Counted from the first letter of the stretch, positions 22,837-31,872 are shown. The stretch is DNA of 32,863 nucleotides from an uncultured Massilia sp. (GCA_913778765.1 CAJYXO010000070.1:1-32863), one strand, 5' to 3'. Notes: a model not told the origin generated them from the sequence alone. A program made the numbers and translations.

Positions 22837-24159
22837 ATGAGCGACATCGATACCACCTCCCGCCTCGAAGCGGAGACCATGCGCAAGGTCACCTGGCGCA
22901 TCATCCCCTTCCTGACCGTTTGCTACCTGCTGGCCCTGATCGACCGCGGGAACATCGGCATGGCCGCCCTGCAGATGAACGACGACCTTGGCCTCACCAA
23001 GAAGGTGTTCGGCTTCGCGGGCAGCCTGTTCTTCATCGCCTACTTCCTGTTCGAGGTGCCCAGCAACCTGGCGCTGCAGAAGTTCGGGGCGCGCAAGTGG
23101 ATCGCCCGGATCATGATCACCTGGGGCCTGGTATCGACCGGCATGGCCTTCGTGCAGGGCGAGAATTCGCTGTTCGTCATGCGCTTCCTGCTCGGCGCCG
23201 CCGAAGCCGGCTTCTTCCCCGGCGTGGTGCTGTACATGACCTACTGGTTCCCGGCCGCCTACCGCGCGCGCATGGTCGCCATGTTCATGGTGGCGGTGCC
23301 GATGGGGAGCTTCATCGGCTCGCCGATTTCCGGCCTGCTGCTGCAGGCGGACGGCCTGCTCGGCATGCGCGGCTGGCACTGGCTGTTCATCCTCGAAGGC
23401 CTGCCGACGGTCCTGCTGGGCATCGCCTGCCTGTTCTTCCTGACCGACCGCCCGGAGCAGGCCACCTGGCTGAGCGCGGAGCAGCGCAGCTGGCTGACCG
23501 CGCGCCTGGACCGCGAGCGTCTCGACAAGAAGGCGGTCGAGCATACCTCGATCTGGAAGCTGTTCCGCAGCAAGGAAGTGCTGGGCATGGCGCTGGTCTG
23601 CTCGGCGCCATCGGCCTCCGGCACGGTGCTCGGCATCTGGCAGCCGCAGCTGCTCAAGTCCTTCGGCCTGTCGGTCATGCAGATCGGCCTCGTGAATTCG
23701 GTGCCCTACGTGATCGCCGCGGTCCTGATGGTCCTGTGGGGACGCCATTCCGACAAGACCGGCGAGCGCCGCTGGCACACCGCGATTTCGCTGACCCTGA
23801 TCGCCGCCGGCATGCTGGGCACCCTGGCCGTCGGTTCGCTGGCGCCGACCGTGTTCCTGCTGTCGTGCATCCTGGTCGGCGCCTATTCGTTCAAGGGGCC
23901 GTTCTGGGCACTGAGCTCGTCCTGGATCGCGCCGTCGTCGGCGGCCGCCGGCCTGGCCGCGATCAACGCCGCCTCGAACCTGATCGGCGGCGGCCTGATG
24001 GTCAACGCCTACGGCTGGATCAAGGACGCCACCGGCAGCTATGCGCTGGCCCTGATGCCGGTGGCCGGCCTGACCGTGGCCAGCATCGTCATGCTGCTGG
24101 TCCTGAGCAGCAACGCCAGCCAGGCGGCGCGCAAGGCCGCGCTCAAGGCGACCGTCTAG
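22837..24159 (+). CDS. MFS organic-anion:H+ symporter (ACS family)
   Basis: A 440-residue, 12-helix importer of the anion:cation symporter family, which includes tartrate, phthalate, hexuronate and glucarate carriers. Marks: VTWRIIPFLTVCYLLALIDRGNIGMA in TM1, the FEVPSNLALQKFGARKWI loop after TM2, RFLLGAAEAGFFPGVVLYMTYWFP in TM4 and the SAEQRSWL central loop. GGAG lies upstream of ATG 22837. Downstream of the aldolase and dehydrogenase genes and upstream of a porin gene, it is the likely inner-membrane importer of the operon's carboxylate substrate. Confidence 0.92.
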   Translation: MSDIDTTSRLEAETMRKVTWRIIPFLTVCYLLALIDRGNIGMAALQMNDDLGLTKKVFGFAGSLFFIAYFLFEVPSNLALQKFGARKWIARIMITWGLVSTGMAFVQGENSLFVMRFLLGAAEAGFFPGVVLYMTYWFPAAYRARMVAMFMVAVPMGSFIGSPISGLLLQADGLLGMRGWHWLFILEGLPTVLLGIACLFFLTDRPEQATWLSAEQRSWLTARLDRERLDKKAVEHTSIWKLFRSKEVLGMALVCSAPSASGTVLGIWQPQLLKSFGLSVMQIGLVNSVPYVIAAVLMVLWGRHSDKTGERRWHTAISLTLIAAGMLGTLAVGSLAPTVFLLSCILVGAYSFKGPFWALSSSWIAPSSAAAGLAAINAASNLIGGGLMVNAYGWIKDATGSYALALMPVAGLTVASIVMLLVLSSNASQAARKAALKATV

Positions 24160-24170
24160 CCGCACTCGCG

Positions 24171-24190
24171 GGCGGCCCGCACGGGCCGCC
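24171..24190 (+). promoter_or_regulatory. Very GC-rich hairpin between MFS and porin genes
   Basis: GGCGGCCCG (24171-24179) and CGGGCCGCC (24182-24190) form a 9-bp all-GC stem with almost no loop, just after the MFS stop. The downstream bases are not a continuous T-run, so this is more likely an attenuator or mRNA-stability element than a full terminator. Confidence 0.5.
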
Positions 24191-24277
24191 GCGCATCACC
24201 CTGTTCGTTTTCACCGGCGGCCTGCCGTGGACTTCGCACGTCCCGGCTGCCGATCACACCCAAAACATAACGAGACA

Positions 24278-25333
24278 ATGAAAACCCAAGCTAACCTGAT
24301 GCTGGCCCTGGCCGCCATGCTTCCCGCCGCCGCATTCGCCCAGTCCTCCGTCCAACTGTACGGGACCATCGACGGCGGGCTGCGCTACCAGACCAACGTC
24401 GACGCCGCCGGCAACCACCTGGTCTCGACGACCTCCGGCAATTATTATTCGAACCGCCTGGGCTTTCGCGGGAAGGAAGATCTCGGCAATGGCCTGAATG
24501 CGCACTTCCAGCTGGAGAGCGGCTTCAACGACAAGACGGGGGCGCTGGACAACACCAACAACGTCCTGTTCAACCGTACCGCCGCGGTCGGGCTGGGCGG
24601 AGACTGGGGTTCGATCGACGCCGGCCGCCAGTACACGGTGGCCTTCCGTACCGAGAAATTCCTGGACCCCTTCAACCACCACTACACGCCCCTGGTGCCA
24701 TTGGCCTCGGGCGCGGGCACCAGCCTGCCGGCGGCAGCGAAAGCAGCCGGCCTCACGGCATCCTCGAACTCCGGTACGCGCTTCAACAACGACATCCAGT
24801 ACACCGGCAGCTTCGGCGGATTGACGCTGCGCGCCGAATACGCACTGGGCGAAATCGCGGACGACGCCAGCAAGGGATCGGCCCAGGGCGCCGCCTTCAG
24901 CTACACCGGCAGCACGCTGCTGGCGGCCGGCGCCTACATCCACAAGCAGACGACGGCCGGCTTCGACAACGATATGTTCGTGGCCGGCGGCGGCTTCAAA
25001 TCGGGGGGGATGACGGTGAAAGCGGGCCTGTCGCGCGAACGCCAGGACACCGCGAGTGCGGGAAGCTACCGGAACGAGACCCGCTTCGGCGGCATCAGCT
25101 ACCAGGTCAGCAAGCCGGTCGACCTGACCGCCGCCATTTACCGCTCCAGCTTCGACAGCGCGGCGGGAGCGGGGACGCGCCAATTGATCATCGTCGGCGG
25201 GACCTACTATTTTTCGAAGCACACCAACCTGTATGCGGAGGTCGACGTCAACCGCTATGAAGGCGCGCTGATCCCCGCATCGAAGCAAACCTCCCAGCGC
25301 GGCGTCTCGCTGGGTGTCATGCACGCGTTTTAA
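24278..25333 (+). CDS. Outer-membrane general porin (Burkholderiales 16-strand type)
   Basis: A 351-residue trimeric-type porin that lets small hydrophilic solutes cross the outer membrane. A signal peptide (1-21, AAAFA) is followed by the classic mature start QSSVQLYGTIDGGLRY. Other family segments are SNRLGFRGKEDLGNGLNAHFQLESGF and GSIDAGRQY in the eyelet region. The C-terminus ends HAF, with terminal Phe as needed for Bam insertion. The ATG at 24278 begins the signal peptide. It lies 118 bases after the MFS gene and may be the outer-membrane step of the same uptake route. Its stop codon overlaps that of the convergent asparaginase gene. Confidence 0.93.
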   Translation: MKTQANLMLALAAMLPAAAFAQSSVQLYGTIDGGLRYQTNVDAAGNHLVSTTSGNYYSNRLGFRGKEDLGNGLNAHFQLESGFNDKTGALDNTNNVLFNRTAAVGLGGDWGSIDAGRQYTVAFRTEKFLDPFNHHYTPLVPLASGAGTSLPAAAKAAGLTASSNSGTRFNNDIQYTGSFGGLTLRAEYALGEIADDASKGSAQGAAFSYTGSTLLAAGAYIHKQTTAGFDNDMFVAGGGFKSGGMTVKAGLSRERQDTASAGSYRNETRFGGISYQVSKPVDLTAAIYRSSFDSAAGAGTRQLIIVGGTYYFSKHTNLYAEVDVNRYEGALIPASKQTSQRGVSLGVMHAF

Positions 25334-26412
25334 TAGGTATAGAACATCCGCTGGATCTCCCTGGTGCTGTTCGTCTTCGTCAACGCCAGCATCAGCAGGA
25401 TGCGCGCCTTCTGCGGATTCAGGGTATCCGACACCACGAAGTCCAGCTCGTCGTCGTTGGCCTCGCCGTTGCGCGCGACGATGCCCTGGCCGACGCGGCT
25501 CGAGCGCACCACGATCACACCCTTTGCGCGCGCAGCCGACAGGGCGGGGCGCACCTTGACCGGCAGGCTGCCGTCGCCGACGCCCGCATGGACCAGGCCC
25601 TTGACGCCGGCGGCAACAAAAGCGTTGACCGCGGTCGGGCCGACGTTGGCGTAGGTGTAGGCGATATCCACTGCCGGCAGCGCATCCAGCTTCGACACGT
25701 CGAACTCGGTGTCCACCGTGTGCTTGCGGGTCGAGGCGCGGTAGAAGTGCGGCCGGTTGCCGACCACGTAGCCGAGCAGGCCCAGTTCGGTGGCCTTGAA
25801 GGTGTCGGTGGTCGTGGTGTTGGTCTTGCTGACGTCGCGCGCGCCGTTGATCTGGTCGTTCATCACCACCAGCACGCCCTTGCCGACGGCGTCCGGGCTG
25901 CCGGCGGTCAGCACCGCGTTGTACAGGTTGATCGGGCCGTCGGCCGAGATCGCGGTCGACGGCCGCATCGCGCCGACCACCACCACCGGCTTGCGGCTCT
26001 TGACCACCAGGTTCAGGAAGTAGGCGGTTTCCTCGATCGTGTCGGTGCCGTGGGTGATGACGATGCCGTCCACGTTCGCTTGCGCCAGCAGGGCGTTGAC
26101 GCGCTTGGCGAGCACCAGCCACTGCTCGTTGCCCATGTTCTCGCTGGCGATCTGGAACACCTGCTCGCCGCTGACGTGGGCGACCTTCTGCAGCTCCGGC
26201 ACGGCGTTGATCAGGGTCTGCACGCCGACCGTGGCGGCGGTGTAGCCGACCGTGGTGGTGCTGGTGGCGCCGGTGCCGGCGATGGTGCCGCCGGTGGCGA
26301 GGATGACCACGTTCGGCAGCTTGGCCGGGGCGGCGGTCTGGGCTTGCACGCCGAGTGCGAACAGGCAGAGGAAGAGCGCGAACAGGGTGCGCGCGGATTT
26401 CAGGCAAGTCAT
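25330..26412 (-). CDS. ansB: Periplasmic L-asparaginase II
   Basis: A 360-residue asparaginase, hydrolysing L-asparagine to aspartate and ammonia. A Sec signal peptide (about 1-24, ending VQA) places it in the periplasm, like E. coli AnsB and unlike cytoplasmic AnsA. Active-site residues align one by one with AnsB: T43 in ATGGTIAGTG, Y57, T123-D124 in THGTDTIEE and K196 in DVSKTNTT. TTGGAGA precedes the ATG. It lies after the DAACS symporter gene on the same strand with a palindromic repeat between. The arrangement suggests hydrolysis of Asn outside and import of the Asp released. The stop overlaps the convergent porin stop (25330-25333). Confidence 0.96.
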   Translation of the reverse strand: MTCLKSARTLFALFLCLFALGVQAQTAAPAKLPNVVILATGGTIAGTGATSTTTVGYTAATVGVQTLINAVPELQKVAHVSGEQVFQIASENMGNEQWLVLAKRVNALLAQANVDGIVITHGTDTIEETAYFLNLVVKSRKPVVVVGAMRPSTAISADGPINLYNAVLTAGSPDAVGKGVLVVMNDQINGARDVSKTNTTTTDTFKATELGLLGYVVGNRPHFYRASTRKHTVDTEFDVSKLDALPAVDIAYTYANVGPTAVNAFVAAGVKGLVHAGVGDGSLPVKVRPALSAARAKGVIVVRSSRVGQGIVARNGEANDDELDFVVSDTLNPQKARILLMLALTKTNSTREIQRMFYTY

Positions 26413-26427
26413 ACGATCTCCAAAATG

Positions 26428-26516
26428 CGTCGTCCCCGCGAAGGCGGGGACCCAAGTTTGTATGCGTTTCGTTAGGTCACGCAGAACTTGGGTCCCCGCC
26501 TGCGCGGGGACGACGT
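26428..26516. repeat. Composite palindromic repeat pair (copy B, between symporter and ansB)
   Basis: Half-units CGTCGTCCCCGCGAAGGCGG onward (26428-26459) and its inverse ending GCGGGGACGACGT (26484-26516) flank a ~25-base centre. The unit is the inverse orientation of copy A at 12853-12940, with similar centre sequence. It sits between two co-directional genes, where its hairpins could stabilise the upstream mRNA end or reduce read-through. Confidence 0.85.
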
Positions 26517-26524
26517 GTAAAAAT

Positions 26525-27796
26525 TCAGCGCAGCGGCGAGGTCGCGATGTCCTTCTCGGGCGCCGTCGGATTGGTCAGCTCGCCCTCCCACTTCGCGACC
26601 ACGGCGGTGGCGATGCCGTTGCCGATCACGTTGGTGGCCGAGCGGGCCATGTCCAGGAAGTGGTCGATGCCCAGCAGGAGCAGCAGGCCGGCTTCGGGGA
26701 TGTGGAACTGGTTCAGGGTCGCGGCGATCACCACCAGCGAAGCGCGCGGCACGCCGGCCATGCCCTTCGAGGTCAGCATCAGCACCAGCATCATGGTCAG
26801 CTGGGTCGACAGCGGCACTTCGATGCCGTAGGCCTGGGCGATGAAGATGGTGGCGAAGGTGCAGTACATCATCGAGCCGTCGAGGTTGAACGAATAGCCG
26901 ATCGGCAGCACGAAGGCGGCCAGGCGGTTCTTCACGCCGAAGCGCTCCAGCCCTTCCAGGGTTTTCGGGAAGGCCGCTTCCGACGAGGCGCAGGTGAAGG
27001 CCAGGATGGTCGGCTCGCGCAGTTCGCGCAGCAGCTGCAGGATGCGCGGGCCGACGAACAGGATGCCGGCCACGATCAGCACGGCCCACAGCAGCGCGAT
27101 GCCGAGGTAGAACTCGCCCATGAACACGCCATAGGTCGACAGCACGCCGACGCCGCTCTTGGCGATCACGCTGGCGACGGCCGCGAACACCGCCACCGGC
27201 GCGAAGTTCATGACGTAGCCGGTCACCTTCAGCATCACGTGGGCGGCGCCGTCGATGGCGTCGATCAGCGGGGTGGCGCGCGCACCCACGGCGGCGGCGC
27301 CGGTGCCGAAGAAGATCGAGAAGATCACGATCTGCAGGATCTCGTTCTTGGCCATGCCGTCCACGATCGAAGCCGGCACCAGGTGGGTGATGAACTCCTT
27401 GAGGGTCAGGCCGGTGACGGCGATGCCCGAGGATTCGGTGACGGCCGGCAGGTGGCCGGCGGCGGCCATCGCGTCGCCCGGACGGAACAGGTTCACCAGG
27501 ATCAGGCCCAGGGTCAGCGACAGGATCGAGGCGATGATGAACCAGCCCAGCGCCTTCACGCCGATGCGGCCGACCTCCGACGCGTCGCCCATCTTGGCGA
27601 TGCCGACCACCAGGGTCGAGAACACCAGCGGCGCGATGATCATCTTGATCAGGCGGAGGAACAGCGTGGTCACCAGCGACAGCGTATCGGCAAAGCCGGC
27701 CGGGCTTTCGAGGTAATTGTGTGCGATATAGCCGACGGCGATGCCGAGCACCAGCCCCACGAGGATGTAAGTGGTCAGGCGGTTTCGATTGTTCAT
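26525..27796 (-). CDS. Dicarboxylate/amino acid:cation symporter (DAACS family, GltP/DctA type)
   Basis: A 423-residue inner-membrane secondary transporter of the glutamate/aspartate/C4-dicarboxylate family, with eight transmembrane helices and two re-entrant loops. Re-entrant loop 1 carries ASSEAAFPKTL in place of the usual serine-rich motif. TM7 has PIGYSFNLDGSMMY, loop 2 has SKGMAGVPRASLV, and TM8 has DHFLDMARSATNVIGNGIA with the substrate-binding aspartate and arginine. The start at 27796 is chosen for AAGGAAG five bases upstream; a longer reading would add a proline-rich non-conserved leader. Being upstream of ansB on the same strand, aspartate is the favoured substrate, but C4-dicarboxylates cannot be excluded. 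Confidence 0.93.
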   Translation of the reverse strand: MNNRNRLTTYILVGLVLGIAVGYIAHNYLESPAGFADTLSLVTTLFLRLIKMIIAPLVFSTLVVGIAKMGDASEVGRIGVKALGWFIIASILSLTLGLILVNLFRPGDAMAAAGHLPAVTESSGIAVTGLTLKEFITHLVPASIVDGMAKNEILQIVIFSIFFGTGAAAVGARATPLIDAIDGAAHVMLKVTGYVMNFAPVAVFAAVASVIAKSGVGVLSTYGVFMGEFYLGIALLWAVLIVAGILFVGPRILQLLRELREPTILAFTCASSEAAFPKTLEGLERFGVKNRLAAFVLPIGYSFNLDGSMMYCTFATIFIAQAYGIEVPLSTQLTMMLVLMLTSKGMAGVPRASLVVIAATLNQFHIPEAGLLLLLGIDHFLDMARSATNVIGNGIATAVVAKWEGELTNPTAPEKDIATSPLR

Positions 27797-27884
27797 AGGG
27801 CTTCCTTCTGGTGGTGGCGGCGCGGGTATCGGTGAACGCAGGCAGCGGAAATCGTCCGTCCTGCTCCCCGGCTTTTCGGGCACA

Positions 27885-27915
27885 ATACTGACTATCTTGA
27901 CAAGTCCCGCAGTAT
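27885..27915. promoter_or_regulatory. 31-bp dyad in the symporter/ABC-ATPase divergent region
   Basis: A palindrome centred on base 27900: outer arms ATACTG/CAGTAT and inner arms CTTG/CAAG, so ten of fifteen arm positions pair. It lies in the gap between the divergent symporter (start 27796) and ABC ATPase (start 27964) genes, and is the strongest symmetric site there. The spacing suits a dimeric regulator. No regulator gene is adjacent. Confidence 0.5.
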
Positions 27916-27963
27916 CCTAGGGGCCGATGGTGCTGTCAAGCACGCTCAAACGCACACAAGTAT

Positions 27964-28689
<726 letters not shown>

Positions 28690-28695
28690 TACCGA

Positions 28696-29892
28696 TCAGC
28701 CGCCGAGCGCGGCGTAGTCCACCCGGCGCACCTTGTAGATGAAGGAGGTCGCCGCGTCCGAGGTCAGCACCTCGATGCCGCCGCCGTGCGCCTGCGCGAT
28801 CTCGGCCACGATGAACAGGCCCAGTCCCAGGCCTTCGCGCGAGACCTTCGCCGTGCCGCGCCAGAACGGCTTGAACAGCTGGCGCCTGACCTCGTCCGGA
28901 ATGCGCGGGCCGGCGTTCGTGACCGTCAGCTGGACCACTCCCTGTTCCTCCTGCAGCGACACCTGCACCGGCTGCAGCGGATCGCCGTGCACCAGCGCGT
29001 TGTTGAGCAGGTTCGACAGCATCTGCCGCATCCGGTCGGCGTCGCACAGCAGGGCCGGAATCGGCTGCAGCCGGGCCTCGATCCGGCGCTCCGGATAGAG
29101 GCCGCGCAGGGTCTCGACGACCTGTCCGAAGGCCAGGTGCAGCCCGTCCTCGCGGCGCAGTTCGAGCTCGATGTCGCCGCCCATGCGGCCATGCGTGAAG
29201 TCGACCACGTTGTCGACCAGGGAGGAGATGCGTTCGGCGCTGCGGCCGATGTGGCCGAGCAAGGCCTGCATCGCGTCGTCCGGCCCCTTGCGCCTGCCCA
29301 TTTCGACCGCCATCGAGATCGACTCGAGCGGCGCCCGCAGGTCGTGGCCGAGCACGGCGATCAGCTGTTCGCGCAGTTCCGCGGTGTCGCGCTCGTCGGC
29401 CAGCAGGCCGCGCGTGTCGGCCAGCTGGGCGTCGGCGTCCATCTGCAGCGAGATCAACTGGGCGAACAGGGTCATGCTGGACGTGATTGCCGGCGTCGAC
29501 AGCCTGGCCGGCTTCGGATCGACTCCGCACAAGGTGCCGAAATAGCTGCCGTCCTGGCGGAAGATCGGGATCGAGATATAGCTCTCGAAGCCGTACATGC
29601 GCGGCGTGTGATGATGACAGTAGGTGGCGCTCCGGCTCACGTGGTCGATGATGATCGCCTTGCCGCTGTCGCGCACTTCCTCGCACAGCGTGGTCGTCAC
29701 GTCCAGTTCGCCGCCGACCTTGAGCCCGAACGCGAGCTTGTCCAAGACGGCGCAGGCATGCCAGGTGTTCTGGGTCACGCGCGCGATGCAGACGAAGCCC
29801 AGGCCGGTGATGGCGGCCACCGTTTCCAGGATGGTCGGCACCGTGCCCATCGCCTGGATTGCCGCGATGTCGCGTAAGACTGTCTCCTGCAT
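28696..29892 (-). CDS. Sensor histidine kinase with N-terminal GAF domain, orphan
   Basis: A 398-residue soluble kinase without transmembrane helices. The GAF domain covers about residues 15-155 (with GFESYISIPIFRQDGSYFGTLCGVDP). The dimerisation domain has the phosphorylated H183 in LGHDLRAPLES. The ATPase domain has N-box LLNNALVHG (296-303), G1-like TNAGPRIP (325-332, Asn replacing the usual Asp, as in a number of kinases), an F-box-like LFKPFWRG, and G2 GLGLGLFIV. AGGGG six bases upstream favours ATG 29892, and that site lies inside a hairpin (separate entry). No response regulator is adjacent. A TauE-like gene lies just upstream on the same strand. Signal unknown. Confidence 0.9.
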   Translation of the reverse strand: MQETVLRDIAAIQAMGTVPTILETVAAITGLGFVCIARVTQNTWHACAVLDKLAFGLKVGGELDVTTTLCEEVRDSGKAIIIDHVSRSATYCHHHTPRMYGFESYISIPIFRQDGSYFGTLCGVDPKPARLSTPAITSSMTLFAQLISLQMDADAQLADTRGLLADERDTAELREQLIAVLGHDLRAPLESISMAVEMGRRKGPDDAMQALLGHIGRSAERISSLVDNVVDFTHGRMGGDIELELRREDGLHLAFGQVVETLRGLYPERRIEARLQPIPALLCDADRMRQMLSNLLNNALVHGDPLQPVQVSLQEEQGVVQLTVTNAGPRIPDEVRRQLFKPFWRGTAKVSREGLGLGLFIVAEIAQAHGGGIEVLTSDAATSFIYKVRRVDYAALGG

Positions 29893-29898
29893 TTCCAT

Positions 29899-29916
29899 CC
29901 CCTTGTTATCAAGGGG
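29899..29916 (-). promoter_or_regulatory. Hairpin sequestering the kinase Shine-Dalgarno site
   Basis: In the minus-strand transcript, CCCCTTG-ATAA-CAAGGGG is a perfect 7-bp stem-loop. Its 3' arm holds the AGGGG that would be the ribosome site for ATG 29892, six bases further on. Formation of the stem would hide the site. Confidence 0.6.
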
Positions 29917-29949
29917 GCATGCTAGCACCATGCGGCGGCGCTGGGGTAT

Positions 29950-30687
29950 TTACAGGTTGCGCAATACCAGGCTGGCGCCGCCCGCGATCAGCACCACCCA
30001 GATCGCCTGGCGGATGCGCTCGGCGGGCAGGCGCCGGTGCAGTCGGTTGCCCAGGTAAAGCCCGCCCAGGGCGCACGGCAGCAGCACGGCGGCCAGCAGC
30101 GGCAGCGAGGCCTGCTTGTACAGCCCCGCGCTGGAAAACAGCACCAGCCGCGCCAGCGCGCTGAAGAACAGCACGCCGCTGATGGTGGCGCGCAGGACCT
30201 GCTTGTCCGGCAGGCGCCGGGTCAGGTAGATGGTGTAGAAGGGGCCGCCGGCGCCGAACAGGGCGGTGAAGATGCCGCCGACGGCGCCGAAGGGCGCGGC
30301 CCAGGCGCCCGCCAGCGGCTGCGGTTGACCCCGCACCATCAGGCTCCAGGCCGCGTAGCAGAGGATGAAGAGGCCGAGGATGACCAGTAGCGTGCGCTCG
30401 GGCGCCTTCACCAGGGCCAGCACGCCGACCGCCATCCCCCCCAGCATGAAGGGAATGAGGCGCAGGGCTTCGCGGCGTTCGATGAAGCGGCGGTTCTTCA
30501 GTCCGAGCAGCAGGCCGGAGGCCAAGTCGAACACCAGCATCAGCGGCACCGCCATGCGCAGCGGGATCACCAGCACCAGCATCGGCATCGCCGTGATGGT
30601 CGAGCCGAAGCCGGTCAGGCCGAAGACCGTGTAGGCAAAGACGATGATCAGCGCGAGCGGCGCCAGCGTGTCGAATCCGATTTCCAT
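29950..30687 (-). CDS. TauE/SafE family membrane permease (putative sulfite/organosulfur exporter)
   Basis: A 245-residue inner-membrane protein with about eight hydrophobic helices in two related halves. The repeated family motif is visible as VFGLTGFGSTITAMPML in the first half and ALFGAGGPFYTIYLTRR in the second. Family members export sulfite, sulfoacetate or related anions, but most are uncharacterised and no sulfur genes are nearby. The start at 30687 gives the normal family length; no Shine-Dalgarno site is evident, and the open frame runs on for hundreds of codons antisense to pyrC, which I consider chance. It diverges from pyrC and precedes the histidine kinase gene by 57 bases, so the two may be co-transcribed. 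Confidence 0.87.
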   Translation of the reverse strand: MEIGFDTLAPLALIIVFAYTVFGLTGFGSTITAMPMLVLVIPLRMAVPLMLVFDLASGLLLGLKNRRFIERREALRLIPFMLGGMAVGVLALVKAPERTLLVILGLFILCYAAWSLMVRGQPQPLAGAWAAPFGAVGGIFTALFGAGGPFYTIYLTRRLPDKQVLRATISGVLFFSALARLVLFSSAGLYKQASLPLLAAVLLPCALGGLYLGNRLHRRLPAERIRQAIWVVLIAGGASLVLRNL

Positions 30688-30816
30688 ATCTAAAGTTGAA
30701 CGTCCCTGGCCAATTTTAGTACTTTCTGGAAACGTAGCGTGCACACCCCAGGCGGGCGCGTGCCGCCTTCCATCCCTACAGGTAAAATGTCGGGGTTTCG
30801 CAATCCGAGAGCCGCC

Positions 30817-31866
30817 ATGTCCACCATCGAATCCCCCGACACCATCACCCTCATCCGCCCCGACGACTGGCACGTGCACCTGCGCGACGGCGCGCACATG
30901 GCCGCCGTGCTGCCGCACACCGCGCGCCAGTTCGCCCGCGCGATCGTCATGCCGAACCTGAAGCCGCCGGTGACCACCGCCGCCGACGCCGCCGCCTACC
31001 GCGACCGCATCCTGGCCGCGCTGCCGCAGGGGATGGCGTTCGAGCCGCTGATGACCCTGTACCTGACCGACGCCACGTCCCCGGACGAAATCCGCCGCGC
31101 CCAGGACACCGGCTTCATCCACGCGGTGAAGCTGTACCCGGCCGGCGCCACCACCAATTCGGCGGCCGGCGTGACCGACCTGCGCAAGTGCGCCAGGACG
31201 CTGGAAGTGATGCAGGAACTGGACATGCCGCTGCTGGTGCACGGCGAAGTCACCGACCACGAGATCGACCTGTTCGACCGCGAGGCCGTGTTCATCGAAC
31301 GCGTGATGCGCCCGCTGCGCCGCGACTTCCCGGAACTGAAGATCGTGTTCGAGCACATCACCACCCGCGACGCCGCCCAGTACGTGGCCGAAGCCGAGGG
31401 GCCGATCGCCGCCACCATCACCGCCCACCACCTGCTGTACAACCGCAACGAGATCTTCAAGGGCGGCATCAACCCGCACTACTACTGCCTGCCGGTGCTG
31501 AAGCGCGAGGAACACCGCCTGGCGCTGGTGACCGCCGCCACCAGCGGCGACGAGCGCTTCTTCCTCGGCACCGACTCGGCCCCGCACGCCGTGCACGCCA
31601 AGGAAACCGCCTGCGGCTGCGCCGGCTGCTACACGGCCCTGCACGCGCTGGAGCTGTACGCCACCGCCTTCGAGCAGGCCGGCGCGCTGGACAAGCTGGA
31701 AGCCTTCGCCAGCCTGAACGGCCCGAACTTCTACGGCCTGCCGGTCAACGAGGGTAAAGTCACCCTCAAGCGCGAAACCTGGACCATTCCGCCCAGCGTC
31801 GCGATGGGCGAGACCCAACTGGTGCCGCTGGACGCCGGCGACCAGCTCCACTGGAAGATGTCGTAA
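30817..31866 (+). CDS. pyrC: Dihydroorotase (class II, PyrC)
   Basis: A 349-residue zinc enzyme of pyrimidine synthesis that cyclises N-carbamoyl-L-aspartate to dihydroorotate. All metal ligands line up with E. coli PyrC shifted by three residues: H19 and H21 ([10 protein letters not shown]), carbamylated lysine K105 ([13 protein letters not shown]), H142 (LVHGE), H180 (EHITT) and D253 (GTDSAPHA). The start at 30817 is supported by GAGAG upstream and by family length; an in-frame ATG 26 codons earlier would add an unconserved leader. It leads a plus-strand run with the DUF3025 gene (six bases later) and the Gfo/Idh/MocA gene. No clear attenuator is visible in the 129-base region ahead of it. 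Confidence 0.97.
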   Translation: MSTIESPDTITLIRPDDWHVHLRDGAHMAAVLPHTARQFARAIVMPNLKPPVTTAADAAAYRDRILAALPQGMAFEPLMTLYLTDATSPDEIRRAQDTGFIHAVKLYPAGATTNSAAGVTDLRKCARTLEVMQELDMPLLVHGEVTDHEIDLFDREAVFIERVMRPLRRDFPELKIVFEHITTRDAAQYVAEAEGPIAATITAHHLLYNRNEIFKGGINPHYYCLPVLKREEHRLALVTAATSGDERFFLGTDSAPHAVHAKETACGCAGCYTALHALELYATAFEQAGALDKLEAFASLNGPNFYGLPVNEGKVTLKRETWTIPPSVAMGETQLVPLDAGDQLHWKMS

Positions 31867-31872
31867 GCGCGG

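Noticed and set aside
20034..25333. Interpreting the rraA-like gene as the RNase E inhibitor RraA
   Set aside because: The operon context with a dehydrogenase, carboxylate symporter and LysR regulator, and the GAVRD aldolase motif, favour a catabolic aldolase.
27897..27918. TTGACA at 27897-27902 as the -35 box of the ABC ATPase gene
   Set aside because: No -10-like hexamer lies 16-18 bases downstream; TATCCT is only ten bases away. The TTGACA is better explained as the centre of the dyad at 27885-27915.
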